Notes: a model not told the origin generated them from the sequence alone. Shown: positions 27,238-35,874, counted from the first letter of the stretch. The stretch is DNA of 53,759 nt from Methanobrevibacter sp. (GCF_017410345.1 NZ_JAFQQZ010000023.1:1-53759), one strand, 5' to 3'. Program-made: numbers and translations.

Positions 27238-28374
27238 ATGGTTAAAATTTCAGTTATAGTGCCTGTTTTCAACTGTGAAGATTATATTGAGGAATCAATC
27301 GGCGGCATTCTTAATCAGACTTTCAATGACATTGAGATCATTTGTGTCGATGACGGGTCCACTGACAGTTCTTTAGGCATGTTAAATAGAATGGCGGCTG
27401 AGGATTCCAGGCTTAAGGTTTACAGTCAGGAAAATCAGGGATCAAGCATTGCAAGAAACAATGCCCTAAGCAAAGCCGGCGGAGATTATGTTTACTTTTT
27501 CGATGCCGATGATTACATTGCTGAAGATTGCTTGGAGAAAATATATTGCAATGCCATAGCCAACGATTCGGACATTGCCATCTTTTATTTTGACATATAT
27601 GAGAATGACAGTTTCCTAAGGCACTGCAGTATAGATTTGGATAAGAAATTTCCATATGTGGACCATAATAATTTCACATTTAACTATAGGGATTATATGC
27701 AATTTGCCTTTAAAGGTTCATCAGCGCCTTGGTTTAAATTATATAAGAAAGAATTTTTAGACGAACATGATTTTATAAAGTTCCCAATCAATTTGAATCA
27801 TAATGATGTGCCATTTCATATAATGACCATTTTGAATGCTTCGAAAATCTCTTTTCTTCCAGAATATCTGTATCATTATAGATTGGATAATCCAAATTCC
27901 ATTTCAAACAATCGTCAAAAAAGATATGATGACATTTTTAGCATTATTCAAATAGTTGAAGATTATTTAAGGGCCGAAGGTTTATTCGATGATTTGAAAA
28001 AGGAATTTGACTTCTTGAAGGTAAATCATATAACATACCAAATATCCGGTCGGCCTGATGAATATTTTGATTTGGCTAAAGAGGAATTGTCCGCAATGGA
28101 TTTAAGCAATGATTATCTTACAAAAAATATGTTATTTAAAGCCAATACCATTTTATATTCAAATTCTATGGAAGAGTACAATTATAAAATAGAAATCAAT
28201 AAATTGGGAAAGGAAAATGATAAATTATCCAAGGATAACAAACAGATTAAAAAGCAAAATAAAGATCTCAAGAGCCAGATTAAAAAACTTCAAAAGCAAT
28301 ATGATGAAATCTTGGATTCCAATAGCTGGAAAATGACCGAAATATTTAGAAAGATAAGGCATTGTATAAGATAG
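27238..28374 (+). CDS. GT2 glycosyltransferase with coiled-coil tail
   Basis: GT-A glycosyltransferase. VIVPVFNCEDYIEESIGGIL, CVDDGSTDSS, SSIARNNAL and the metal-binding FFDADDY lie in the first 95 residues. HNDVPFHIM and YHYRLDNPNS fit the acceptor half. Residues 320-365 form a Lys/Asn-rich coiled coil, and the last residues read SNSWKMTEIFRKIR, nearly the same tail as in the next gene. The start has only GGGATAT before ATG. A 103-base gap to the next gene's ATG suggests one operon with it. Sugar unknown; a role in the surface polymer is inferred from location. Confidence 0.87.
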   Translation: MVKISVIVPVFNCEDYIEESIGGILNQTFNDIEIICVDDGSTDSSLGMLNRMAAEDSRLKVYSQENQGSSIARNNALSKAGGDYVYFFDADDYIAEDCLEKIYCNAIANDSDIAIFYFDIYENDSFLRHCSIDLDKKFPYVDHNNFTFNYRDYMQFAFKGSSAPWFKLYKKEFLDEHDFIKFPINLNHNDVPFHIMTILNASKISFLPEYLYHYRLDNPNSISNNRQKRYDDIFSIIQIVEDYLRAEGLFDDLKKEFDFLKVNHITYQISGRPDEYFDLAKEELSAMDLSNDYLTKNMLFKANTILYSNSMEEYNYKIEINKLGKENDKLSKDNKQIKKQNKDLKSQIKKLQKQYDEILDSNSWKMTEIFRKIRHCIR

Positions 28375-28477
28375 CCGGTAAAATAAATTTAATATGAATT
28401 TCTTTAATTTACAAGCAAATAAATGATTGAATATACTTAATTTGAATTATTCAAGGAATTTTACGATTGGTGTTGTT

Positions 28478-30169
28478 ATGGGTTATGATTTTAAATTCTC
28501 TGTCATTATGCCTATTTATAATGTAGAGAAATATCTCTCTGAGGCGATTGATTCTATAATCAATCAATCCATTGGGTTTGAAGAGAATATGGAATTAGTG
28601 ATAGTGGATGATGGAAGTCCTGATAATTCCAAGGACATTGCATTGAAGTATCAGGAGAAATATCCCAATAACATCAAAGTTTTGTCCAAATTGAATGGGG
28701 GCCAGGCAAGTGCATTCAATTTAGGATTAAAGCATGTCAATGGGAAATATATTAGTTTTGTTGATAGTGATGACCACATATCTTTAAATGCTTTTGAAGA
28801 GGTTTATAATTTCTTTGAAGAGCATCATGATGAGGTTGACTTGGTTTCTATCCCAATATTCTATTTTGAAAGAAGATCCGGTCAACATATCCTAAATTAT
28901 AAATTTCATTCTGCAAGAGTCATAGATTTGGTTGAGGAACCCAATAATCCCCAATTACATATTGCCTCTTCATTTATAAAAAAAGAAGCATTGGAAGATT
29001 TGGAATTTAACACAATAATAAATCAGGGATATGACGCCTTAATGGTCAATAAAATATTATTGAATAAGAAAAAACTTGGGGTTGTCAATTCTGCTTTTTA
29101 CAATTATAGAAAAAGATTTGATAATAGTTCCATAATGGATTGCTCCAAATGCAAAAAGGAATATTTCACTCACTCATTGAAGAACTTCGATTTTAATCTT
29201 ATTAAGCATTGTTTGGAAAGAGAGGGTGACGTTCCTAAATTTATACAGTATGAAATTGCCTATAATCTCCAATGGTATAAGGGAGTTTCTGATTTTCCAG
29301 ATTACTTTACTGAAGATGAAATAGATGAATTTTGGGAAACTTTCCATGAAATTTTAACATATATAGATGAGGATGTTATCAAGGATTCTAAAATTATTAG
29401 AAAAGGATATGCCAGATCTTTTTTAATGTATTTGAAAAATGGTAAGGAATTCCATATAGATGCCACTGAAGATGAATCCAAGGTTTTCTTGAAAACCAAT
29501 AATTACATACTGAATAATCTGCATAATCATAGATTCTATATTGATCTTTTAGAGATTGAAGATGGGTTTTTAAGATTTTCAGGGACTTTTTCCAGCTTAT
29601 GTGACTTTAATAGTTTGAACATTGAAATTGTAAAAACCCTTGCCGATGGAACTGAGGAAATTTATGAGGGAAGCAATCTCCTTTCATCCGGAAATCTAAT
29701 GATAAAAAAATTTTTAGGCATAGATTGGATTTTTAAGAATTATTTTGATTTAAGAGTTCCCATATCTGATGGAGAAGAATCAAAAATCGATTTTTACATG
29801 GTTTACAATGAAGACAATAAAAAGGTGACAATGAAAAATAAGATTAAATTCAGACTTACTTGTCCATTGTCTGATGGTGTTCATCATATGGTAAAGGGCT
29901 CTCAAATTCTATCCTTTGATGATGATTCTTTTTATATCTTCCCTTATTCAAATGAGAAATTTCATGAGTTGAAGCGAGAGATGGCCTTATGCCATCAAGG
30001 GCTTTCTCTAAGAAATGAAGAGCTGAATAAAAGAAACAAGTCTTTAATTAGGAAAAATGAAAAACTTAAGGAAGAGTTAAAAGAGGCTGAAAATAGGAAT
30101 AATGAGATTTTAAATTCCAATAGCTGGAAATTGACCGAACCTTTCAGAAAACTCAAGAGAATGTTTTAA
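28478..30169 (+). CDS. GT2 glycosyltransferase, TarS-like architecture with coiled-coil tail
   Basis: GT-A domain at the N-terminus: VIMPIYNVEKYLSEAIDSI, IVDDGSPDNS, GGQASAFNLGL and FVDSDDH. Residues about 340-490 look beta-rich, like the accessory domains of teichoic acid glycosyltransferases, then a charged coiled coil ends in SNSWKLTEPFRKL. The open frame extends to a TTG at 28427, but ATG 28478 after GGTGTTGTT places the conserved GT2 start correctly, so I use it (563 residues). The tail motif is shared with the upstream enzyme and may be a docking or membrane-proximal signal. Confidence 0.87.
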   Translation: MGYDFKFSVIMPIYNVEKYLSEAIDSIINQSIGFEENMELVIVDDGSPDNSKDIALKYQEKYPNNIKVLSKLNGGQASAFNLGLKHVNGKYISFVDSDDHISLNAFEEVYNFFEEHHDEVDLVSIPIFYFERRSGQHILNYKFHSARVIDLVEEPNNPQLHIASSFIKKEALEDLEFNTIINQGYDALMVNKILLNKKKLGVVNSAFYNYRKRFDNSSIMDCSKCKKEYFTHSLKNFDFNLIKHCLEREGDVPKFIQYEIAYNLQWYKGVSDFPDYFTEDEIDEFWETFHEILTYIDEDVIKDSKIIRKGYARSFLMYLKNGKEFHIDATEDESKVFLKTNNYILNNLHNHRFYIDLLEIEDGFLRFSGTFSSLCDFNSLNIEIVKTLADGTEEIYEGSNLLSSGNLMIKKFLGIDWIFKNYFDLRVPISDGEESKIDFYMVYNEDNKKVTMKNKIKFRLTCPLSDGVHHMVKGSQILSFDDDSFYIFPYSNEKFHELKREMALCHQGLSLRNEELNKRNKSLIRKNEKLKEELKEAENRNNEILNSNSWKLTEPFRKLKRMF

Positions 30170-30211
30170 GCTTTAAATTTAATCTTTTTCATGCGTTGTT
30201 TTCCTTCCAAT

Positions 30212-30311
30212 TTTTATTTTTTCTTTGTTTTTTTTTCAATGTGACAAGTCCACTTTTTTTATATATTTTATTTTTTCTTTGTTTTTTTCAATGAAACAAA
30301 TCCCTTTTTTT
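30212..30311. repeat. 54-base imperfect tandem duplication
   Basis: Two units of TTTTATTTTTTCTTTG-T(n)-CAATG..ACAA..CC..T(7) lie at 30212-30260 and 30266-30311, a 54-base offset. They occupy the spacer between the last glycosyltransferase and the purine permease. T-rich ends of each unit could also terminate transcription. Confidence 0.7.
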
Positions 30312-30365
30312 AAATTTTTTTATCAGGTATTACAAAAATAACAAAAACTTAATAAATATTAATAA

Positions 30366-30417
30366 AAAAATATATTAACGTAGAAAACTTTATCTCATAT
30401 AGTTTTCATACGAGGTG
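30366..30417 (+). promoter_or_regulatory. Permease promoter with overlapping inverted repeat
   Basis: A TATA-like AAAATATATTA at 30367-30377 is followed by an imperfect inverted repeat, CGTAGAAAACT at 30379-30389 and AGTTTTCATACG at 30401-30412. The expected start site (about 25 bases after the TATA) falls inside the repeat, and the ribosome site GAGGTG at 30412-30417 abuts it. This fits a repressor operator at the start site or an mRNA hairpin that controls the ribosome site. Confidence 0.55.
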
Positions 30418-30421
30418 TTTT

Positions 30422-31759
30422 ATGTTAAACAAATTTTTTAAATTAGATGAAAATAATACTGATCTAAAAACTGAGTTACTTGCAGGTTTAACAACCTTCT
30501 TGGCAATGGCTTATATTTTAGGTGTAAACCCAACCATGCTTGCTGAAGGTGGAATGCCTGCAACTGGAGTATTTTTCGCAACTGCTCTTGCTTCAGGGGT
30601 CTCTTGTATCATCATGGGTCTTATTTCCAAATACCCTGTTGGTCTTGCTCCTGGTATGGGTATGAATGCATTGTTTACCTATACTATCATTTTAGGTATG
30701 GGTAACACTTGGGAAACTGCGCTTGCAGCTGTATTCGTTTCAAGCATTATCTTCTTATTGATTACCATTTCCGGTTTAAGGGAAGCTATTCTCAATGCTC
30801 TTCCATTTGACTTAAAGTTAGCAATTGGTGCTGGTATTGGTTTCTTCTTGGCATTTATCGGACTCAAAGGTGCTGGAATTATCGTGGCTGACCCTGCTAC
30901 CTTAGTAGGTATGGGATCCATCTTATCCGCTCCTGCACTTTTAGCAGTAATCGGTATCTTGCTTACCTTGATCTTATACATTAAGAAAGTGCCTGCAGCT
31001 GTATTCCTTGGTTTAGTGATAACTGCAATCTTAGGTGTAATCTTTACATTATTCGGTTTCGGTGCTGGAGACACTTTAATGCCTGCTATTCCTACAGAAT
31101 TCGTTTCATTCGCTTTTGACACTTCTGTAGTCGGTGCATTTGCAACTGGATTTACCCAATTGTTCTCTAACATCCCTAACTTGATCATGATCTTGTTCTC
31201 ATTATTGTTCGTGACTTTCTTCGATACTACTGGAACCTTGATTCCTTTAGCAAACCAATGTGGTTTCGTAGATGAGGAAGGAAACGCTGAAGGTATTGAC
31301 AAAGCTTTCCTCGGGGACGCCATCAGTGGAATCATTGGTGCTATCTTAGGTACTTCAACCTTAACCGCATACGTGGAAAGTGCAACCGGTATCGGTCTTG
31401 GTGGTAGAACCGGATTGACCGCTGTATTCACAGGTATCTTCTTCTTGCTCGCACTTATCTTTGCTCCTACTGTCTTAGCATTGTTCACTTCTTCCGTAAC
31501 TGCTGCAGCATTGGTAATTGTAGGTATCTTAATGATCGTACAATTAAAAGAAGTAGACTGGGACAACATGGTAGTTGCAGCTTCCGTATTCATGACAATC
31601 ATCATGATGCTTTTAACCTACTCCATTTCCTTAGGTATCGCATGGGGATTCGTCACTTACGCAATTGCATCCATTGCTACCGGCAAAGCAAAAGAGTTCA
31701 GTCCAATCATGTGGATTATGGTTATCATATTTGCAATATACGTATTCTTCGGACTCTAA
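30422..31759 (+). CDS. NCS2-family purine (guanine/hypoxanthine) permease
   Basis: Multi-span membrane transporter of the AzgA/PbuG branch. Signatures are ELLAGLTTFLAMAYIL, NPTMLA, KYPVGLAPGMGMNAL, VTFFDTTGTLIPLA and GTSTLTAYVESATGIGLGGRTGL. About 12-14 hydrophobic segments fill 445 residues. It would import hypoxanthine, guanine or adenine for salvage. Codons favour ATC, TTC and GGT more than those of the neighbours, which suggests high expression. It is monocistronic, with its own promoter and a strong terminator. Uracil or xanthine as substrate is less likely because those NCS2 branches differ. Confidence 0.92.
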   Translation: MLNKFFKLDENNTDLKTELLAGLTTFLAMAYILGVNPTMLAEGGMPATGVFFATALASGVSCIIMGLISKYPVGLAPGMGMNALFTYTIILGMGNTWETALAAVFVSSIIFLLITISGLREAILNALPFDLKLAIGAGIGFFLAFIGLKGAGIIVADPATLVGMGSILSAPALLAVIGILLTLILYIKKVPAAVFLGLVITAILGVIFTLFGFGAGDTLMPAIPTEFVSFAFDTSVVGAFATGFTQLFSNIPNLIMILFSLLFVTFFDTTGTLIPLANQCGFVDEEGNAEGIDKAFLGDAISGIIGAILGTSTLTAYVESATGIGLGGRTGLTAVFTGIFFLLALIFAPTVLALFTSSVTAAALVIVGILMIVQLKEVDWDNMVVAASVFMTIIMMLLTYSISLGIAWGFVTYAIASIATGKAKEFSPIMWIMVIIFAIYVFFGL

Positions 31760-31777
31760 GCGGTTGAACGAAAAAAT

Positions 31778-31814
31778 GTTATCACTTTATGTGATAACTT
31801 TTCTCTTTTTTTAT
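31778..31814 (+). terminator. Strong hairpin terminator after permease
   Basis: A perfect 8-base stem, GTTATCAC (31778-31785) and GTGATAAC (31791-31798), with a TTTAT loop, is followed by TTTTCTCTTTTTTT. Confidence 0.85.
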
Positions 31815-32032
31815 TTTTTAGAATTTATTTAACTTTTAGACTAGTTTAGCAGCTATTTTTCCTTCCATTTCTATTTCATTAAATACAAACAAAATCCTTA
31901 TTTTAATTGAAAATTCCAAATTCAATTTTAATGAAAATAAAAAAATATATACATTCTTAAAACATAATAAATATATTATACTGTTTTAAATTTCTATGAG
32001 ATTTTTTTAAAAAAGTTTTAAGAGGTGAAAAT

Positions 32033-33754
32033 GTGTCTTGGCTAGTAGTGATATTGGTGTTTTTGCTTGCTTCAATCAAAACAACTAAAGGTTCCAATAA
32101 ATCAGTTTCCATTGTCATTCCTGCATACAATGAAGAAGCTACTGTAGCTCAGGTTGTAACTGTGGCTCGAAGGCTATCCTATGTTGATGAAGTTATAGTG
32201 GTGGATGACGGATCAACTGACAGAACTGTTGAAGAGGCGGAAAATGCAGGAGCTACTGTAATAAGCCACATCATGAACGAAGGTAAGGGTTCAGCCATTA
32301 AGACAGGATTCAAGGAATCTCATGGGGATATTGTAGCTTTCATCGATGCGGATGTTTCCAATTTTACATCAGAAAAGATCGACAAGATCATCAGGCCGAT
32401 TTTGGAGGATAGGACAGACATTACCAAAACTAAGTTTGCAAGGGAAAGCGGTCGTGTGACAGAGCTTACAGCAAAGCCTCTTTTAGGATTCTTCTTCCCG
32501 GAGCTTAAGTATGAGCAGCCATTAAGCGGCCAGTTTGCAGGTAAGCGTTCCGCATTGAATAAGATAAGATTTGAAAAGGATTACGGTGTGGATGTTGGTA
32601 TCGTACTTGATGCTGATGTTCACGGAATCAAGATATTGGAAGTTGACATCGGAGAGATTTGCCATGACATGTCTCCACTTGCAGATTTGAACAAGATGGC
32701 GAATGAAGTGGTAAGAACCATCATTGACAGGGCTGTGGAATACGGCCGTGTGACAATGATGGACAAGTTGGGAAACTACATCAGAATGGCTATCATGGGA
32801 TTGTCCCTTATAATTTTAGGCCTTTTCATGATATTCTTTGTGCCATTCATGCCTGTTTTAATCTCAGTTTTCGTGGCCTTTGTAGGGATTGTACTAACAG
32901 TTCTTTATATCATAAGAATAATTAGAAGGTCCATACCTATTTTGAAGAAAAGCAATACTCGGGCATCATTGCAGTCATTTGTCAGAATGCACTTTCCTGT
33001 AATCATTTCAGGATTGATCTTGATATTGATGCTTTCCACTTTCCTTTCTGCAGCCAGTTTCGATGACGGAAAGATTTCAGTGGAGCTGACTTCAAGAAAC
33101 TTCGTTTACGCACCATCCGATCATAACCAGCAAACCATTTCAGTTAGAGGCCCATATACCATAGACAGTGCTTTGGAGAATGAGACAGATTTGTTAAGGA
33201 TTCCGGGTGATGCCTTAAGCACATTGGAAATGTCTGAAAATGATACGATGATCATAGATGGCAAATCATATGACGTAAATGGCACAAAAGAGGGAGATAG
33301 CGCAGACAGGTTCAGGCTCCCATCAAAGGTAAAGGATGAGTTGGACCTCTCTGATGGTGAAATCATACCAAACAGTCACATAGCGGAAGTTTTCCAAAAT
33401 GTTATAGTCAAGCATAACATTAGATTTAACAATTTAAGTGATGAAATGGAAGGATTCGTAGAATTCAGCATTAGTCCAAAATCTATAAATGCCACTTTCT
33501 TCAATTTGACATTGGACAATGAGTCAATTCTATCCTCAGTCGGAAACTTCAAGAATGATTCAAGCTATTCAATCTCATATGACGGCAACATCATGTGCAC
33601 ATTCGGCCCTGAGGATATAGAAAACGGCAGCATGAATTTCACTTTTGCAGAAAAAGAGGGAAGAATAGAGTTTGAGAATAGAAACAGCACCTCTCTTAGA
33701 AACTATGTCTCAAGCGATGTGGATTCATTTGTTCAGTTAAAGTCACTTAGTTAA
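32033..33754 (+). CDS. Membrane GT2 glycosyltransferase with extracytoplasmic C-terminal domain
   Basis: GT-A domain related to dolichol-phosphate mannose and glucosyl-3-phosphoglycerate synthases: VSIVIPAYNEEATVAQVV, VVDDGSTDRT, NEGKGSAIKTGF and the metal-binding FIDADVSNF. VDVGIVLDADVHGIKILEVDIGEICHD continues the domain to about residue 240. Three hydrophobic helices follow (about 250-300 and 325-345), then a roughly 220-residue domain rich in Asn-X-Ser/Thr sequons that is probably outside the cell. The start is GTG at 32033 after AGAGGTG; an ATG two bases earlier is out of frame. The outward domain is unusual and its role unknown. Confidence 0.82.
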   Translation: MSWLVVILVFLLASIKTTKGSNKSVSIVIPAYNEEATVAQVVTVARRLSYVDEVIVVDDGSTDRTVEEAENAGATVISHIMNEGKGSAIKTGFKESHGDIVAFIDADVSNFTSEKIDKIIRPILEDRTDITKTKFARESGRVTELTAKPLLGFFFPELKYEQPLSGQFAGKRSALNKIRFEKDYGVDVGIVLDADVHGIKILEVDIGEICHDMSPLADLNKMANEVVRTIIDRAVEYGRVTMMDKLGNYIRMAIMGLSLIILGLFMIFFVPFMPVLISVFVAFVGIVLTVLYIIRIIRRSIPILKKSNTRASLQSFVRMHFPVIISGLILILMLSTFLSAASFDDGKISVELTSRNFVYAPSDHNQQTISVRGPYTIDSALENETDLLRIPGDALSTLEMSENDTMIIDGKSYDVNGTKEGDSADRFRLPSKVKDELDLSDGEIIPNSHIAEVFQNVIVKHNIRFNNLSDEMEGFVEFSISPKSINATFFNLTLDNESILSSVGNFKNDSSYSISYDGNIMCTFGPEDIENGSMNFTFAEKEGRIEFENRNSTSLRNYVSSDVDSFVQLKSLS

Positions 33755-33826
33755 ATCTTTCATTTATTATTATTTTATCAATCAATATTTTCATCAAATT
33801 TATTATTTTATTTATTAGGGATTATA

Positions 33827-34207
33827 ATGGAAATTACAGGAATCGTTACAACAGGATTGGGAAAGGCGGCATATTTCTTAGGCCAGGATTTTTATAAGAA
33901 TCAATTCAGGGAAAAATTAGGATTTACCCCATTTCCCGGAACATTGAATCTGATTGTTGAAGAGGATAAGCTGGAAGACATCAGATTGATGAAAAACAGC
34001 TGCAGGAATATTATCAAGCCGGATCAGGGATTCGGTGCCGTAAGGTATATTCAAGCCCATTTGAACAATGACATTGACGGAGCCATTGTATTTCCAGACA
34101 AGACAAGTCATGATGAGAATTACTTGGAGTTCATAGCGGAAGACAAGTTAAGGGAAAAGTACAATTTCAAGGATGGGGATGAGCTTGTCTTGACAATTGA
34201 CATTTGA
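33827..34207 (+). CDS. ribK: CTP-dependent riboflavin kinase
   Basis: Archaeal RibK (DUF120) uses CTP instead of ATP to make FMN. Visible signatures are GIVTTGLGKAAYFL at the N-terminus, GFTPFPGTLNL, and the C-terminal LREKYNFKDGDELVL. At 126 residues it is the stand-alone form without the N-terminal helix-turn-helix found in some archaea. The start is ATG 33827 after AGGGATTATA. It sits 72 bases after the glycosyltransferase gene and 75 bases before the EF-hand protein gene; no functional link with either is evident. Confidence 0.92.
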   Translation: MEITGIVTTGLGKAAYFLGQDFYKNQFREKLGFTPFPGTLNLIVEEDKLEDIRLMKNSCRNIIKPDQGFGAVRYIQAHLNNDIDGAIVFPDKTSHDENYLEFIAEDKLREKYNFKDGDELVLTIDI

Positions 34208-34282
34208 TTGAAATTATTCATCATTTTTTATTTTCATTAAAATTTAAATCAAATAGTTGAATTTTTATATTGAGGGGGTAAT

Positions 34283-35095
34283 ATGAAAAAATGTTCTAAA
34301 TGTGGAAAGGAAAACGTTGATGAGGCTATTTATTGTTCTAATTGTGGATTGAAGTTGGATTCTATTTCAATATCTAAACATGCTTTTGAGGATGCTTCAA
34401 ACAATGATGACTCAAAGCAAGATCATGCAAATTTTGATGAAAGGTTTAAGCAAATGAGCGGATTCAAAAGACTTTCCATCACATGCTTCTCTTCTTTTTT
34501 AGTTGCTTTGGTAATTTACTTGATTGCCTTTGCCATACTTGGGATTCCTCTAGATTCCTATACTGAACAGACAGAAACCAGTTATGCTGATTTCAGCAAT
34601 TATGATTTGAATGGGGATGGAGGAATCAGCTTTGATGAAATTAGGGAATATGATTCAGTTTCTGGTTCATCATATGTTGTCCCTCAGAGTGAAATCCAAG
34701 CAATGTTTGAAAGTTCGGATAAAAATCATAATGGATTGCTGAAAGGTGCGGAATTCGATAATTATATTCGTAAGTTCAATGATTATATGGATGAATTGGA
34801 GAGAAAGGCAAAATCAGAACAAAGCTCTAAATCTTCATCAAGTTCCAGTGGTGGCCGCGATTACAGTTCGGGAAATTCAAAAGCCACCAACAGCCTCAAC
34901 AATCAGGAATATGATAGAAGTGAGGGATATGTATTGACTTGCCCTTATTGCGGAAGCGAATCAGTATATGAAACCGGAGGCTATTATAGGTGCGCCGAAT
35001 GTGGAAGCAATATCTATAACCCAGATGATTTGGAATTGGGATATGGGGAAGGATATATGGAGTTATTGACTCCAGTTTCGTTAACTATTAATTGA
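34283..35095 (+). CDS. Membrane protein with N-terminal zinc ribbon, EF-hand pair and C-terminal zinc ribbon
   Basis: Order of parts: zinc ribbon CSKCGKEN..YCSNCG (residues 4-22), one or two hydrophobic segments (about 66-88), two canonical EF-hand loops (D108-E119, DLNGDGGISFDE; D146-E157, DKNHNGLLKGAE), a Ser-rich linker, and a second zinc ribbon CPYCGS..YRCAECG (220-241). Both calcium loops keep ligands at positions 1, 3, 5 and 12. Calcium binding is therefore likely. Topology is uncertain; the zinc ribbons suggest the ends are cytoplasmic or bind a partner. GGGGGT precedes the ATG. A paralogue follows directly. Function unknown. Confidence 0.75.
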   Translation: MKKCSKCGKENVDEAIYCSNCGLKLDSISISKHAFEDASNNDDSKQDHANFDERFKQMSGFKRLSITCFSSFLVALVIYLIAFAILGIPLDSYTEQTETSYADFSNYDLNGDGGISFDEIREYDSVSGSSYVVPQSEIQAMFESSDKNHNGLLKGAEFDNYIRKFNDYMDELERKAKSEQSSKSSSSSSGGRDYSSGNSKATNSLNNQEYDRSEGYVLTCPYCGSESVYETGGYYRCAECGSNIYNPDDLELGYGEGYMELLTPVSLTIN

Positions 35096-35155
35096 TAAAT
35101 GAACATAGTATTTACATCTAAGAATTATAAATAACTTTGTAAAAAAGGGGATTTT

Positions 35156-35827
35156 ATGTCAGGCATAGAGGATATGATAAACACATTCAATGAAATGGGA
35201 ATTATCAAAAGAATTATTGTTGGATGCTGTGCGGTTTGGATAATCTTAATGATACTTACTCTTTTAGGCCATGCAATATTGGGCATTCCACTTGATTCAT
35301 ATACTGAGGAATCACCTACAAAATACACAGATTTTGTCCAATTGGATGCAAATGGGGATGGTGGATTGAGCTTTGATGAAGTGAAAAGATATGATCATAA
35401 TTCAGAATTCAGCCTTTCCGAGTCAGAATTATACACCATCTTCAAGCGATGCGACAAGAATGATAATGGTCTTCTTATAGGTGGAGAGTATGACTATTAT
35501 GTAATCAGTGTAAAAAGTCATCTCAGTGACTTGAAGTCACAAAAGGAAAAGGCACAAAGGGAAGCTCAAGAGAGAGCCAAAAAATCTTCAAGTTCCTCTT
35601 CAGATTCAAATCCGTTTGCATTGAGAAGTGGCAGTTCCGGTGATGGTGATGGAGCTGAAACATGTCCATACTGTGGAAGCGAGGCAATTTATCAATCTGG
35701 CAATGTCTACAAGTGTGCTGAATGTGGAGGCACGATTGGCAATCCGGATGACTTGAACTTGAATTATGAGGAAGGCTATTATGAATTGACACTGCCTTCA
35801 TTTTATTATTCTATGAATCATGGCTGA
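35156..35827 (+). CDS. EF-hand/zinc-ribbon membrane protein, paralogue without N-terminal ribbon
   Basis: Same layout as the upstream gene minus its first 55 residues. A hydrophobic segment (about 18-44) is followed by ILGIPLDSYTE, shared with the paralogue, then EF-hand loops at D64-E75 (DANGDGGLSFDE) and D100-E111 (DKNDNGLLIGGE). A charged and Ser-rich linker leads to a C-terminal zinc ribbon (CPYCGS..YKCAECGG). The pair arose by tandem duplication and is probably co-transcribed (60-base gap, GGGGATTTT before ATG). A calcium-responsive membrane role is inference. No enzyme domain is present. Confidence 0.75.
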   Translation: MSGIEDMINTFNEMGIIKRIIVGCCAVWIILMILTLLGHAILGIPLDSYTEESPTKYTDFVQLDANGDGGLSFDEVKRYDHNSEFSLSESELYTIFKRCDKNDNGLLIGGEYDYYVISVKSHLSDLKSQKEKAQREAQERAKKSSSSSSDSNPFALRSGSSGDGDGAETCPYCGSEAIYQSGNVYKCAECGGTIGNPDDLNLNYEEGYYELTLPSFYYSMNHG

Positions 35828-35874
35828 TTTATGGAATTTTTTCTATTTTTTTAATTTTTTAACTATTTTTCTTT

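Noticed and set aside
28427-28477. TTG-initiated extension of the glycosyltransferase frame
   Set aside because: It lacks a ribosome site, while ATG 28478 has GGTGTTGTT and matches the family's N-terminal boundary.
30312-30421. Purine riboswitch upstream of the permease
   Set aside because: The three-way junction core and conserved loop sequences are not seen; only a simple inverted repeat is present.
30679-31605. 308-residue minus-strand open frame opposite the purine permease
   Set aside because: It mirrors the codon bias of the permease; residues are Lys/Pro/Ser-rich without motifs.
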